Below, one piece after another: positions 1 to 11,400 of a DNA stretch of 64,000 bases. Source of the stretch: Chionoecetes opilio (lineage: Eukaryota > Arthropoda > Malacostraca > Decapoda > Majidae); NCBI GenBank assembly GCA_016584305.1, contig JACEEZ010016126.1, positions 380,001-444,000 on the forward strand, in the 5' to 3' direction. A program made the translations under genes and the position numbers. The notes below the pieces were generated by a model. It ran no database searches. It worked only from the letters and a program-made list of their open reading frames with translations, and was not told where the DNA came from. Position 1 is the stretch's first letter. Each line of letters begins with the position of its first letter.

Positions 1-1654
1 GGACCCTTTTTTTTTTTTTTTTCCCTTTTTTTTCCTTTTTTAATTTTTTTTTCCTCCTTACCCCCCTTCTGACCTTTTTCTTTTGGACCCTTTTTTTTTT
101 TTTGACCTTTTTTTCCCCCTTTACCCTTTGGAGGCAAGGAATTTTTTAAAGTCACCCAAATTTTTTTAAACCCAAAAATTTTTTTTCCTTTTTTTTTCCC
201 TTTAAATTTTTCCCTTCCCGCCCTTTTTAAAAAGGTTTTTCCGGGAAAAACCCGGGGAGGGGGAACCTTTCCCCTTTCTTTTTTTTTCTTCTCGGCCCCC
301 TTTCCTTACATTTTTATCTCTTTTTACCCCCCAATTTTTCCTCCATCCCCCTCCTCCCTCCCCCCCGGCCCCCTCCCCTTCCCCCCTTTCCCCCTCCTCC
401 CCCTCCCCCTCTCCCCCTTTCCCCCTCCCCCTCCCCCTCCCCTTTTTCTTCTTTTTTCCTTTTCCTTTTCCCCTTCCCCTCTCCCCCCCTCCCCTCCAAC
501 TCCCCTTCGCTCTTCTCCTCCCCCTTCCCCCTCCCCCTCCCCCCCTCCCCTTCCCTCCTCCCCCCCTCCCCCTCCCCCTCCCCCTCCCCTCTCTCCTTTT
601 CCCCGTTTTAAAAAACCTTCCCCAAATTTTTTTTTTTTCCCTTGGGAAAACCTTCCCCAAAACACCCCTTCCTTTTCCGGAAAAGGAGGGGGAATGGTCA
701 AGTGGAAACCCGGAAAAAACGGGGTTGTCTTTGGGTTGTTTTGGGGGCGGTTTCGGCTTTTGGGGGCCTGGTGGCCCCCGGGCCCGGGGCCCTCCTCCCG
801 GGCCCCGGCCCCCCGACAAAACCCCTATTTTTTTACCCCGGGGCCCCCCCCCAACCCCGGAAAAAAAAAGGTTTGGTTTTTGGATGGTCCGGAAAAAAAT
901 GGTTTTTAAAAAAAAAAAATTTAAAATATATTTTCCATTTTTTTTTATTTCCATTTTGCTCCCCTCTCCTCTCTCCTCCTCCCCTCCTCTCTCCTTCTCT
1001 CTCTCCTCCCCTCCCTCTCTCTCTCGCTTCTTCTCCTTTTTTCCTCTCCTCATTTTTCCCCCGTTTCCCCCCTTTTTCCCTTTTTTTTTCTCCCCCTTTT
1101 CCCTTTCTCCTCTTCCCTTTTCCTCCCTTCCCCCCTCTTCTAACCCCCCCTCCTTCACCGGGCCCGGTCCTTTTTCTTTTTTTTTTTTTTTCTTTTTCCC
1201 CTCTCCTCCTCTCTCCTCTCTCCTCCTTCTCTCCTCTCTCTCTCCCTCTCTCTTCTCGAAACCCCGCCTTTCCTCCTCTCTCATCTCTTCCCCCCTCTCC
1301 TTCCCCTCTCCTCCCCAAACTCTCTCTCCCCTCTCCAAAAAAATTAGCTAAAGAATTTCTTTTTTTTGGAAAACAAATTATTTTCCTAAATACAAGGACA
1401 TGAATTTTTTTTTTCATGGAAAGAATATTCAATTAAAGTTAAAACAATTTAAAATATGTTGCCTTAAATTTTAGTGTTGGGAAATAAGACAAATACTGTA
1501 AATTCCCTTTAAATACATCTTTCCCTCCCCGAAACGTGCGATAAATCAGCCCATTTTAAAACAATCTCAGCTCCAACATAGAAAACAGTCGTTGGAATGC
1601 CCCTGAAAAAAACCAAAACCCCAAAACAAAAGGGGAATGTTTAATTGTTTTTTT
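1..1654. other. Low-complexity, probably low-quality homopolymer-rich sequence
   Basis: This stretch is almost all runs of C/T, with G-, C- and A-runs of four or more at nearly every step. The middle (about 700-900) is extremely GC-rich. Open frames on both strands code only for Gly/Arg/Glu/Lys or Pro/Ser/Phe runs and carry no domain. The adjoining MITE copy at 1655-1910, compared with cleaner copies elsewhere, shows stretched homopolymers, so I infer a poor consensus here. I see no gene. Confidence 0.6.
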
Positions 1655-1910
1655 TCGTTTTTAAACCCCCTTTAAAGCCCAATCTTTTCCCTTTTTTTAA
1701 AAAAAAATTGTCTGTTTTTTAAAGCCAAAAAAAATTAAAAAAGGTAACAAATATACCAAATTTGTTAGTCCCCCAAGGGTACTAAAAAGGGCATATCTTT
1801 AAAAAATTTGGGTTTATTCACTAAAATCGTCCCAAGGTATAAAAAACCCCAAAATTTCAATGGAAATTACCCTTTTGGGGGCCTCAAGGGGTTAAAGCCT
1901 TTTTCCCAAC
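1655..1910 (+). mobile_element. Degraded copy of the TTAA-flanked MITE family
   Basis: It aligns along its length with the cleaner copy at 34249-34462: CCCC/AAAGCCCA start, AAATTGTCTGTT, AATATACCAAATT, GGGCATATCT, AAAATCGTC and CTCAAGGGGTTAA end. Homopolymers are longer than in the other copies. Same orientation as the 34-kb copy. Confidence 0.6.
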
Positions 1911-2390
1911 TTCATAATTCAGAAAAAAATTTTACGTTTACACATGCAAATCAAAAATTTTGGTTTTAGATTCTAAATTTTTTTTTCCGTAATTGTGACA
2001 AAGTGTAAAAGAGAAGAGTAACTGAGCCCAGAAGCATGTTTTCTGTAATGCAGGGGAGCTGGTTCATTGTGAAATCATGAATGGGACCCGGGCCAAATGT
2101 AACAAATTATCAAACAAAAAAGTCAAAAAATTTTTAAAAGATGGTCAAATCAGAGTTGGTTTTATGTAAATTTTAAAGTACATTATTAAAAGGCAATGGC
2201 AATAGTATGTGGCAATAGTGGTGGCAATAGTCATCATCATCATCATTCTGTTTAACATCAGATTCCTTTCCCCTATGTCTTAGAAACATGACCCAAAAAT
2301 GGGCCCCCCATAACTAATAACCCTTTAAATTTTATAACTAAACCCCAATAACTCCCAATAATCCCCCTCCCGGCCCCCGCAAACCTTTAG

Positions 2391-2780
2391 TAACATGAGT
2401 CTTGCTGTTGGCCGCCCCGATCGCCTTCCACACCCGGCCGTGATACACACCCGTTGTGATGGCCGCACCACCTTCATACAGGACTTCTTTGAAACATACA
2501 GGTACTGATTACTTAAAGCACTGGTTTTTAAAGATAATTGGTAGTTGAATTATATATTAATGTGCATATAAAGAGGCGTTGATGGATCGGAATCTGTGTA
2601 TAAATTCTTTGGTCATTGCACCATTTTTTGCAGTGTGTGTACTTTACAATGATATGCAGCAGTAGTGAATGACATTACATAAATACTATATACTTATTTT
2701 CCCTCAGAGCAATGCTGTATGTCAGCCTGGAAATACAGATTGCCCGGGAATCGCAGAGAACAGTTAGTGCCGTGGCCTGA
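2391..2780 (+). CDS. Last two coding exons of an unrecognised gene
   Basis: Two exons fit together. Exon A is 2391-2501: acceptor AAACCTTTAG, donor ACATACAG/GTACTG. Only one frame is open, beginning with one base of a split codon and ending with two. Exon B is 2708-2780: acceptor TTTTCCCTCAG. It continues in the matching phase to TGA at 2778-2780. The joined tail reads NMSLAVGRPDRLPHPAV, then IHTRCDGRTTFIQDFFETY, then RAMLYVSLEIQIARES and ends QRTVSAVA. It looks like a structured segment followed by an amphipathic helix. I do not recognise the family. Upstream exons would lie in the poor sequence before 2 kb or outside the window. A longer open frame at 2719-2928 is in a phase exon A cannot reach, so I prefer the short reading. 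Confidence 0.5.
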
Positions 2781-3755
2781 GCGGCACAGCAAAGGCCTGC
2801 TGGACGAGAAGACTATTCAAGAAGGCTATTCGAACAGGTTTCAACCTCAGGACTTGCTTTTTTTACTTGGATTATGTTACAAACTCAAGGTTTTCATTCT
2901 TAAACTTATGAAAACACGTATACTGTAAACTGATTGTATTTTAGTACATAATAATTATGTACCTATATTTCTTTGTAACTGTTGTGGGCTTAATTTTTTA
3001 TACATGGTAAATGGTAACTGACCTTAATCAATGTTTACCTTGTCGTCAGAGACAACAGACGTGTTTGATTAGTTCATTAGAGACCTGTTTGCCTGACGTG
3101 AAGGTTACTCAGTCAGCAATGCATCACCACGTGTTACCCAGTCTAAATTTCTTATGTGTTGTATGACATGAAAAGTGTGAACTTTGCATATTTACGAGTA
3201 TAGCGTAATGCATTGACCAGAAGCTCATTTGATAACCTTACAAGCCTCCGCTCCACCCAAAGACCCCGATACTACCCTGCCTGAGTCCAGTCCCCGCCCC
3301 GCCCCGAGCCCCGACCCCCATGGCCCCACAGGCATCTCCACACCACCACGACTCTGGCCCCCCCACCCCCCACCCCCTCACCCGGAGGCCCAATCCTCGT
3401 GCTGTAGAATGACAATATTTCTACATGTGTTGCACCCTGTGTTCATCTGAGGACGCTGGTTATCTTCCACTCAATACTTAGTTCATGCTACAGCCAGCAT
3501 TCTTAGTCGCCCCTCGCTCGTCGCCCCGCCCCGCCCCGCCCCATCGGAAGACTCGCAGGCAGGACTCATCGAGGGACGCTGCTGGCTGGCCGGTGTTATC
3601 GCGCTGGCCTCCCTGTCTCGTCTGAGCCTTTACTCATCCCCGGATCTTCTGTCCGTTGCAGTGTTGTTTATATTCACTTCGTCAGAGGCCGCAATCTCTC
3701 TGACTATTGCACAGTATTCAGTGTACAAATAAAGGACTATTTTTATATTAAACTG
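2781..3755 (+). other. Probable 3'UTR of the unrecognised gene
   Basis: Non-coding sequence between the TGA at 2778-2780 and a canonical poly(A) signal. It includes a C-rich patch at about 3240-3400 and a CGCCC-repeat patch at about 3520-3545. No intron is evident. Confidence 0.4.
3728..3733 (+). terminator. Poly(A) signal AATAAA
   Basis: AATAAA lies about 950 bp after the inferred stop codon, followed by T-rich sequence. It is the best candidate end of the upstream plus-strand transcript. Confidence 0.45.
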
Positions 3756-4199
3756 CATAAATACCTTGGAATTTAATCTCCTCCCTCTCCACTAGTCAAG
3801 GGTATTTCCTCGATCAGATTGGAGCTGTGAACAAACTCTGGTTAGGGAAACAATTACTGCTGTGTCTTTCAAGCTTTTTTAGGGTGCGACCCCTTTAATG
3901 ACGTTAATAGAAACTTCCCTCCCTTCCTTCTGCAGTAGTCTGGCAGAAAGGCACACTCGCACTCTTGATTCATGCCTACACACCGCTTGAAGCTTAAAAA
4001 AAAAAAAAATCTGAACAAGGTAGTAGTCCATTAGTCTCGTTCATATGAGTTACACATTTATATGATCAATATTGATATGTAAATAATAATAATATCAACA
4101 ACAATAGTAATAGCAATAACAATATCAGAACCAACAACAACTTCAATAACAGGAAATAATGCATGATAGACTCTACTGAACGGAGATAATTATAATGAA

Positions 4200-4319
4200 A
4201 CCACCGAGTACAAGTTCGGGCGGATCTTAAACCTTCGAAGCAGCAGCGTTCCTCCCCCGTCGGCTCACCAGTGTTGTGACCACCGTGGCGGCGTCGAGAG
4301 GTGCTGAGGAGGTCCCGAG
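4200..4319 (+). other. Possible non-coding first exon
   Basis: A locally GC-rich patch ends in a strong 5' splice site, CCCGAG/GTAAGAC (GT at 4320). It could be a first exon of a plus-strand transcript, but I found no partner exon. The rest of 3760-5460 holds only AT-rich sequence, an imperfect AAT/AAC tract near 4083-4150 and the fragment at 4660-4790. Confidence 0.2.
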
Positions 4320-4659
4320 GTAAGACAACCCCTACCACAATCCTTTCCTACCGTATCTAGTTTGCCATATATATCGGTAGCACTATGAGAAGTAAGTGTT
4401 CATCAATTATTCTGCTGTAGAAGGGGAAGAACCAGTGTTGTGAGCTTTTTAACTATTATTTCTATCCTCCCCCGCACCACCACCGTCATGTTGAAGTAGA
4501 TTATGAAGGGCTTCTTTCTTATTATTGGTAAGTTTAATGATTGGGTATATATTCAGTTTGAACCAACACACGATCGGTGGTTTTAAGTATCCTGAACGCA
4601 TTCATCATAGAGTATTTCTAACTCCTAGAACAGCTGGCGGAAATGAAAAATAACAAGGG

Positions 4660-4790
4660 GGGTCTGGGGGGGGGGGGCGAAACCATCTCAGTGAGGCTAG
4701 ATTACGTGATCAATGCCCAGCCTAGGTTAGTTAACTAGTGGAAGGGGCCCCCAGATATGTCAGGAGAGTAATGGTCAATAGGGAGTATTG
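4660..4790 (-). repeat. Interspersed repeat fragment related to 25735-25880
   Basis: GGTCAATAGGGAGTATTG near 4772-4789 is the reverse complement of sequence at about 25741-25760. The surrounding G-run and TTACGTGATCAATGC region resemble the same family loosely. Confidence 0.35.
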
Positions 4791-5478
4791 GTAGAAATTG
4801 CATATTTACCCAGGATTGTTTATTTTAAGGTTTATGTATTACTATATTAACACACTTAACTAGATCCTGAAAGTTTGTTGGAAGAAGACCCGTATATCAT
4901 TATAAGCTGCTCCTTTGACAAACCTGTATGTTTTGATTTAATGGTTCCGTTTGCACCTTAATTAATTATCACTCATTATTTTGGAGATAATACTTATATT
5001 TTGTTAAGTGGTAATCCAGTAGTTTCGGGTGAACAAGGTAGTGGTGTACGTACCCCCCCCCCCCCTAATGGAGAGTAGGGAGGGAAAGGACGGCTGAACG
5101 AGTGGTGAACGTGGTGGCGGTAGTTGCGGTGGCCCTTACATATTGCTACGTAGGTTTATATGATCGCAAAAGAAGGGCGGGTGTGCAAGGCTGGCAGGCG
5201 CGTACTCAAGCCTCTCAGGATAAGGGGAGGACGCGGGATGAAAATTTATAGGTGTAAAATTTTCCACACACACACGCGCCCAGGTAAACAGGATCATAAA
5301 TGTTTCATGCATCTTATGGGAGTGGGTGAAGCTGCTTGGTTGTGCTTTGATCATACGTAAGGCTTGCTATTACGGCTCTCGCGCCAGGAGTTAGGGTTTT
5401 ATTTATGATTTTTATAATTTTAGATCATAAGTAGTTTTTTTCTTATGACGCGATGTATTATTGGCCTGAAAAAAAAAA

Positions 5479-5480
<2 letters not shown>

Positions 5481-5514
<34 letters not shown>

Positions 5515-5611
5515 GACGATGATATAAATTGCAATAAACTTTGTCCTCTCCCTAACAAATGGGATGGCATACACAAAATAACGATTTCTGCTTTTTTGTT
5601 TTTTTATGGCA

Positions 5612-5684
<73 letters not shown>
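5481..5684. repeat. Two (ATT)n microsatellites
   Basis: AAT repeats at 5481-5513 and 5611-5684 are separated by about 95 bp of unique sequence. The poly-Ile and poly-Leu frames over them are artefacts. Confidence 0.95.
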
Positions 5685-5686
<2 letters not shown>

Positions 5687-6036
5687 AGGGGAAGGAGGCA
5701 GACTCGATCAATCTCCTTCTCGTCCCTCACAGCGGCCTCTGCGACAAAACTACCCAGGTCGTAATTAGCTCGTCATAAGCTTTATAGCCATGCGTTATAC
5801 TATATAGCGAAAGATTGTTTAAGCCATAAGATATATACAAGCCTGCCTTACATCCCAATAGCAAGGGAAACACGAAAAAAAATAGTTTTGTATTTATTTA
5901 TTTATTTAAAACCCTATATTGTGGAGTGGCGAAGACCATTACCGGTGTCTCAATATGAATATCAAGAAACTTAAATGTCTCCGTTAGCATCATGTCCATA
6001 CTTGGGTAAGTGTAGAGGTGAAGGACAACGGAATGA

Positions 6037-6039
<3 letters not shown>

Positions 6040-6125
<86 letters not shown>

Positions 6126-6166
6126 CAGAGACAGAGACAGAGACAGAGACAGAGACAGAGACAGAG

Positions 6167-6198
<32 letters not shown>

Positions 6199-6199
6199 C
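6040..6199. repeat. (GA)n with internal (GACAGA)n microsatellite
   Basis: Pure GA, then about eleven GACAGA hexamers, then GA again. Open in several frames as Arg-Glu or Ser-Leu dipeptides with no coding meaning. Confidence 0.95.
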
Positions 6200-6402
6200 A
6201 GGACAAATTGATTCAAAATTCCCGTCACGCCCCCAGTGGCAGAGTGAGGCAATGAACGCTGATTTAGATGCTGCTGAGGTGTGGACGCTCTTCATGCTGT
6301 AGGCAAGGAATGTATGTGGCTCACGGCTTGCTGGGGGAAAAGCATTTAGGGCGAGGAGGAGGGGAATAACCACCACCTCACCACCACCACCACACTACCA
6401 CA

Positions 6403-6434
6403 AAGTGGCGTCCCAAGAAAATTGATAAGGAGGG

Positions 6435-6496
<62 letters not shown>

Positions 6497-6563
6497 CTTA
6501 TTATTTAATCCTTGCAAAAATGGGGGGACCATGGCCTCATGCCCCCCGCTCGGTACGACACTG
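6403..6563 (+). mobile_element. Short terminal-inverted-repeat element carrying an (AT)n tract
   Basis: The left end AGTGGCGTCCC and right end CGGTACGACACTG are imperfect inverted repeats matching the cleaner pair at 10127-10353. Inside are (AT)n at about 6439-6494 and the shared segment CCATGGCCTCATGCCCCCC. The right flank is AACGGGAC. The CAGTGGCG-type ends and the possible 8-bp target suggest a hAT-like non-autonomous element; that class is inferred. Confidence 0.5.
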
Positions 6564-9500
6564 AACGGGACCATGAAATAATTCATGGGTTTAAGGAAAT
6601 ATTTATGTTAGATGATTAAACCAATATGCTTGTAGTATTTTTTCCATGTTATCATGCGTGTTTCACAGTCCTAAGTTCGTGTTTGGGTTAGCCAGCCAAC
6701 CTTGTTAGGAGGCCTTATTTCTTCCCTTTCTGCCTTACATCACGGTGACCATCGATGTTAGGTGGCCAGCAAGAGTAAGTACGTGTGTATCATTGTCTAT
6801 GCAAGCCACAGTAGGTCTGTAGAGTCAGGGGATAAAGAGTGAAATAAGGGTTGTTTACATCGGGCAGCCAGACATTCCCACGCCCAGGCATTAGTCAAGC
6901 GTTATCGCCAATCTGACATTATATTGGCTTTGATATTCTAATTCCTCGGTCTTGATAAAGGGGAGTCAACTCTATAACATTTCCTTAATAAATCGATAAT
7001 TAGTGAGAAAACAGTGGTTTGTGGGACCGTATTCACGGGACCATAAAATATCAATTTTATTTTCTTTACTTGTCCTTTGAACTATGATTTGCGGAGCTCG
7101 TATGACGTTTCCTTATTTATTGGAGTGTTTGTTCATTCAATTAAGCCGTTACTTACGCTGTCATGATATCTGTATAGCAGAAAATACTCTATTTGTTGTC
7201 CCTGTGACGTCATCACTTTCTTACGTGGCGTTAAATCATTTCAAAACACAATTTTTTATTACTGCTTCAATCTTGGATCTGATTACGTGTTTAGGATTGC
7301 CATTTCATACCATGAATTTTGACATACGTTTCCCCATTCTTGATGCGATATTAAAAAACTCGATAAAAATGTGAAGAAATATACGCGTTGTGGCAACTCC
7401 TTCCAACTCTGTATATTTTGATAATTATCCCACCAATTTCAGGTTTATGAGGCTTTTCGTGTTTGTCTGGTTCATGTCTGATATTTCCATATAGATAATG
7501 TACTTAGTGAAGCGTGTTAATAGGCTATTTGTATGAAAGCTGGTTGTCAACGTCTGTTAAGTCAACGCTAGTTTTCCGCGATTTTTTTTATTTTTTTTTA
7601 TTCATGTGTTTAAGGCAATATTTATGTTAGATGATTAAACCAATATGCTTGTAGTATTTTTTCCATATGTTGTCATGCGTGTTTCACAGTCCCAAGTTCG
7701 GGTTTGGGTTAGCTAGCCAAACTTGTTAGGAGGCCTTATTTCTTCCCTATTTCTGCCTTACATCACGGTGACCATCGATGTTAGGTGGCCAGCAAGAGTA
7801 AGTACGTGTGTATCATTGTCTATGCAAGCCACAGTAGGTCTATAGAGTCAGGGGATAAAGAGTGAAATAAGGGTTGTTTACATCGGGCCCCAGACATTCC
7901 CACAGCCAGGCATTAGCAAAGCGTTATCGCCAATCTGACATTATATTGGCTTTGATATTCTAATTCCTCGGTCTTGATAAGGGGGGGTCTACTCTATAAC
8001 ATTTCCTTAATAAATCGATAATTAGTGAGAAAACAGTGGTTTGTGGGACCGTATTCACGGGACCATAAAATATCACATTTTCTTTTCTTCACTTGCCCTT
8101 TGAACTATGGTTTGTGGAGCTCTTATGACGTTTCTTTATTTATTGGAGTGTTTGTTCATTCAATTAAGCCGTTACTTACGCTGTCATGATATCTGTATAG
8201 CAGAAAATACTCTATTTGTTGTCTGTGACGTCATCACTTTCTTACGTGGCCTTAAATCATTTCAAAACACAATTTTTTATTACGGCTTCAATCTTGGATC
8301 TGATTACGTGTTTAGGATTGGCATTTCATACCATGAATTTTGACATCCGTTTCTCCATTCTTAATGCGATATTAAAAAACTCGATAAAAATGTGAAGAAA
8401 TATACGCGTTGTGGCAACCCCTTCCTACTCGGCATATTTTGATAATTATCCCACCAATTTCAGGTTTATGAGGCTTTTCGTGTTTGTCTGGTTCATATCT
8501 GATATTTCCATATAGATAATGTACTTAGTTAAGCGTGTTAATAGGCTATTTGTATGAAAGCTGGTTGTCAACGTCTGTTAAGTCAACGCTAGTTTTCCGC
8601 GATTTTTTTTAATTTTTTTTTTTCATGAGTTTAAGGCAATATTTATGTTAGATGATTAAACCAATATGCTTGTAGTATTTTTCCCATATGTTGTCATGCG
8701 TGTTTCACAGTCCCAAGTTCGTGTTTGGGTTAGCCAGCCAAACTTGTTAGGAGGCCTTATTTCTTCCCTATTTCTGCTTTACATCACGGTGACCATCGAT
8801 GTTAGGTGGCCAGCAAGAGTAAGTACGTGTGTATCATTGTCTATGCAAGCCACAGTAGGTCTATAGAGTCAGGGGATAAAGAGTGAAATAAGGGTTGTTT
8901 ACATCGGGCCCCAGACATTCCCACAGCCAGGCATTAGCCAAGCGTTATCGCCAATCTGACATTATACTGGCTTTGATATTCTAATTCCTCGGTCTTGATA
9001 AGGGGGGGTCTACTCTATAACATTTCCTCAATAAATCGATAATTAATGAGAAAACAGTGGTTTGTGGGACCGTATTAACGGGATCATAAAATATCACATT
9101 TTATTTTCTTCACTTGTCCTTTGAACTATGATTTGCGGAGCTCTTATGACGTTTCTTTATTTATTGGAGTGTTTGTTCATTCAATTAAGCCGTTACTTAC
9201 GCCGTCATGATATCTGTATAGCAGAAAATACTCTTGTTGTTGTCCCTGTGACGTCATCACTTTCTTAAATCATTTCAAAACACAATTTTTTATTACGGCT
9301 TCAATCTGGGATCTGATTATCTGTTTAGAATTGGCATTTCATACCATGCTTTTTGACATACGTTTCCCCATTCTTAATGCGATATTTAAAAACTCGATAG
9401 AAATGTGAAGAAATATACGCGTTGTGGCAACTCCTTCCTACTCGGCATAGTTTGATCATTATCCCACCAATTTCAGGTTTGTGAGGCTTTTCGTGTTTGT

Positions 9501-10126
9501 CTGGTTCATGTCTGATATTTCCATACAGATAATGTACTTAGTGAAGCGTGTTAATAGGCTATTTGTATGAAAGCTGGTTGTCAACGTCTGTAAGTCAACG
9601 CTAGTTTAACGCAAATGTTTTTAATTTTTTTTTAATTCATGGGTTTAAGGCAATATTTATGTTAGATGATTAAACCAATATGCTTGTAGTATTTTTTTCA
9701 TAATTTTATCATGCGTGTTTCACAGTCCCAAGTTCGGGTTTGGGTTAGCCAGCCAACCTTGTTAGGAGGCCTTGTTTCTTACCTTTCTGCCTTACATCAC
9801 AGTGACCATCGATGTTAGGTGGCCAGCAAGAGTAAGTACGTGTGTATCATTGTCTATGCAAGCCACAGTAGGTCTGTAGACGCAGGGGATAAAGAGTGAA
9901 ATAAGGGTTGTTTACATCGGGCAGCCAGACATTCCCACAGCCAGGCATTAGCCAAGCGTTATCGCCAATCTGACATTATATTGGCTTTGATATTCTAATT
10001 CCTCGGTCTTGATGGTCTTGGATGGGGGGTCCTCGGTCTTGAATCTCGGTCCATTCTATAACATTTTTTTTAATGAATCGATGATTAGTGAGAAAGCAGT
10101 GGTTTGTGGGACCGTATTAACGGGAC
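6564..10126. repeat. 1.02-kb tandem satellite, about 3.5 copies
   Basis: The landmark ATTTATGTTAGATGATTAAA recurs at 6601, 7620, 8641 and 9655, giving periods of 1019, 1021 and 1014 bp. Copies differ by scattered substitutions and small indels. The last copy is cut short by the element at 10127. Frames at 7084-7374 and 8107-8343 are the same sequence in adjacent copies, but indels disrupt the frame between copies, so coding is unlikely. Confidence 0.95.
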
Positions 10127-10179
10127 CAGTGGCGTACCCAGAACATTGAAAACGGGGGAGGGGCAATATCTATCTATCT

Positions 10180-10218
<39 letters not shown>

Positions 10219-10353
10219 ATAAAATATATATATATATATATATATATATAATAGATATAGATATATATAATAGATATATATTTATAATTATTTATCACTT
10301 GCGAAAGGGGGGGGGGGCCATGGCCGCATGCCCCCCCCCTCGGTACGCCACTG
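10127..10353 (+). mobile_element. Terminal-inverted-repeat element, second copy
   Basis: Left end CAGTGGCGTACC and right end GGTACGCCACTG are perfect 12-bp inverted repeats. They surround (AT)n and the CCATGGCCGCATGCCCC segment shared with 6403-6563. The left flank AACGGGAC equals the right flank of the first copy. It carries no transposase frame and is probably hAT-like by its ends. Confidence 0.55.
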
Positions 10354-11400
10354 CTACCCAAAACCCCCCCCCCCACCAAAAACCCTCCCCACCACACCCA
10401 CAACCACACCACCACCCCATCACCACCACCACATATAGGGTGACTGTTATCCATAAAACATCACACTTTTCCCCCAACCACATCTTTCCCCCTTTTCACG
10501 TCTCTCCCCTTTTCACCCTTAACCCCCTTTACGCCCAGATCTTTCCTTTTGTATATATATATATAATTATATAATTTTCTTTTTTTTTTTAATATTATTA
10601 AAATTTAATATATAATCTCTTTGTAGCCTTAATTCGAAAAATGCTTTAAAAAACCAAATTAACTAGTGGACAAGGCCTAACCGGTCATATCTATTAAATA
10701 TGCTTATATAATTATTATATTTTTATTTTAAAATTATATTTTTTAATTATTTATATATATATATTGATTATTTATAAAATTTAAAAACGTCTATTTGGGG
10801 TTCTAATACAATGGAAAAATTACGTTCTGAGTCTCAAAGGGTTAAAGTGAGCATCAGTTTTCGTTGCTACGGTTGGGATGGGGGGGTACTGCCCCCCCCC
10901 CCCCCCGGCCATGCTGCCGTATTTTTTATAATGCCTTATCCCACCCCGTCTATCTTTAAAAATGCCCCTTTTAGCTATTCTTCTAGTTGGCTCAGAGTGC
11001 CCTGAGCTCCTCTTGCCTAGTGTCCTCCCTGATAAATAAACCCCTCTTTCCCAAAGCAATTCGTCCTTTAAATCCAAACACGTCCAAAAAAAAGAAAAAA
11101 AAAAGATATCCCTTTCAATCCTCGCGACTTGTTCCGGTTCGACGCACTAACGAACACTATCAATATATTTTTTAAAAAAATAATACTAAAATTACCAACC
11201 TATTACTACTCACATTTCTAACATTTTAAAACTTACTAAAGTAAATCAAATTTTTGGTCAAAAGGGGGCAACAGGTAAAGGCGTGGGGAAGGAAAAAGGG
11301 AAAGGGTTTAAATTTGTGTTTCGAAGGGAATGTTGAGCAAGTTGACTGCTTAGAAATCTGGTACACGTCCCCCAGTCCCCCCGGGGGGCGCTAGCGTCAG
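10354..11400. other. Noisy AT/C-rich sequence without a gene
   Basis: Contains C-runs and A/T homopolymers, one TTAA-MITE copy (10519-10845) and a partial, degraded copy of the CAGTGGCG element near 10857-10935. No exon is supported. Confidence 0.5.
10519..10845 (+). mobile_element. Expanded or noisy copy of the TTAA-flanked MITE
   Basis: It starts TTAACCCCCTTTACGCCCAG and ends CTGAGTCTCAAAGGGTTAA, as in the 34-kb copy. The interior is longer because of A/T runs, but CTAGTGGACAAGG and GGTCATATCTATTAAATAT are retained. Confidence 0.6.

Noticed and set aside
202..1432. Long Arg/Glu/Gly/Lys- or Pro/Ser/Phe-rich frames
   Set aside because: Low-complexity, probably poor consensus sequence; both strands are open and no domain is visible.
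2053..2170. Possible exon after TTTCTGTAATGCAG
   Set aside because: The open frame quickly becomes Lys/Asn-rich AT sequence, with no donor and no fit to the exon at 2391.
7084..8343. Repeated frame MICGARMTFPYLLECLF in the 1.02-kb satellite
   Set aside because: It occurs in adjacent copies only because they are the same repeat; indels disrupt the frame between copies and no domain is recognisable.
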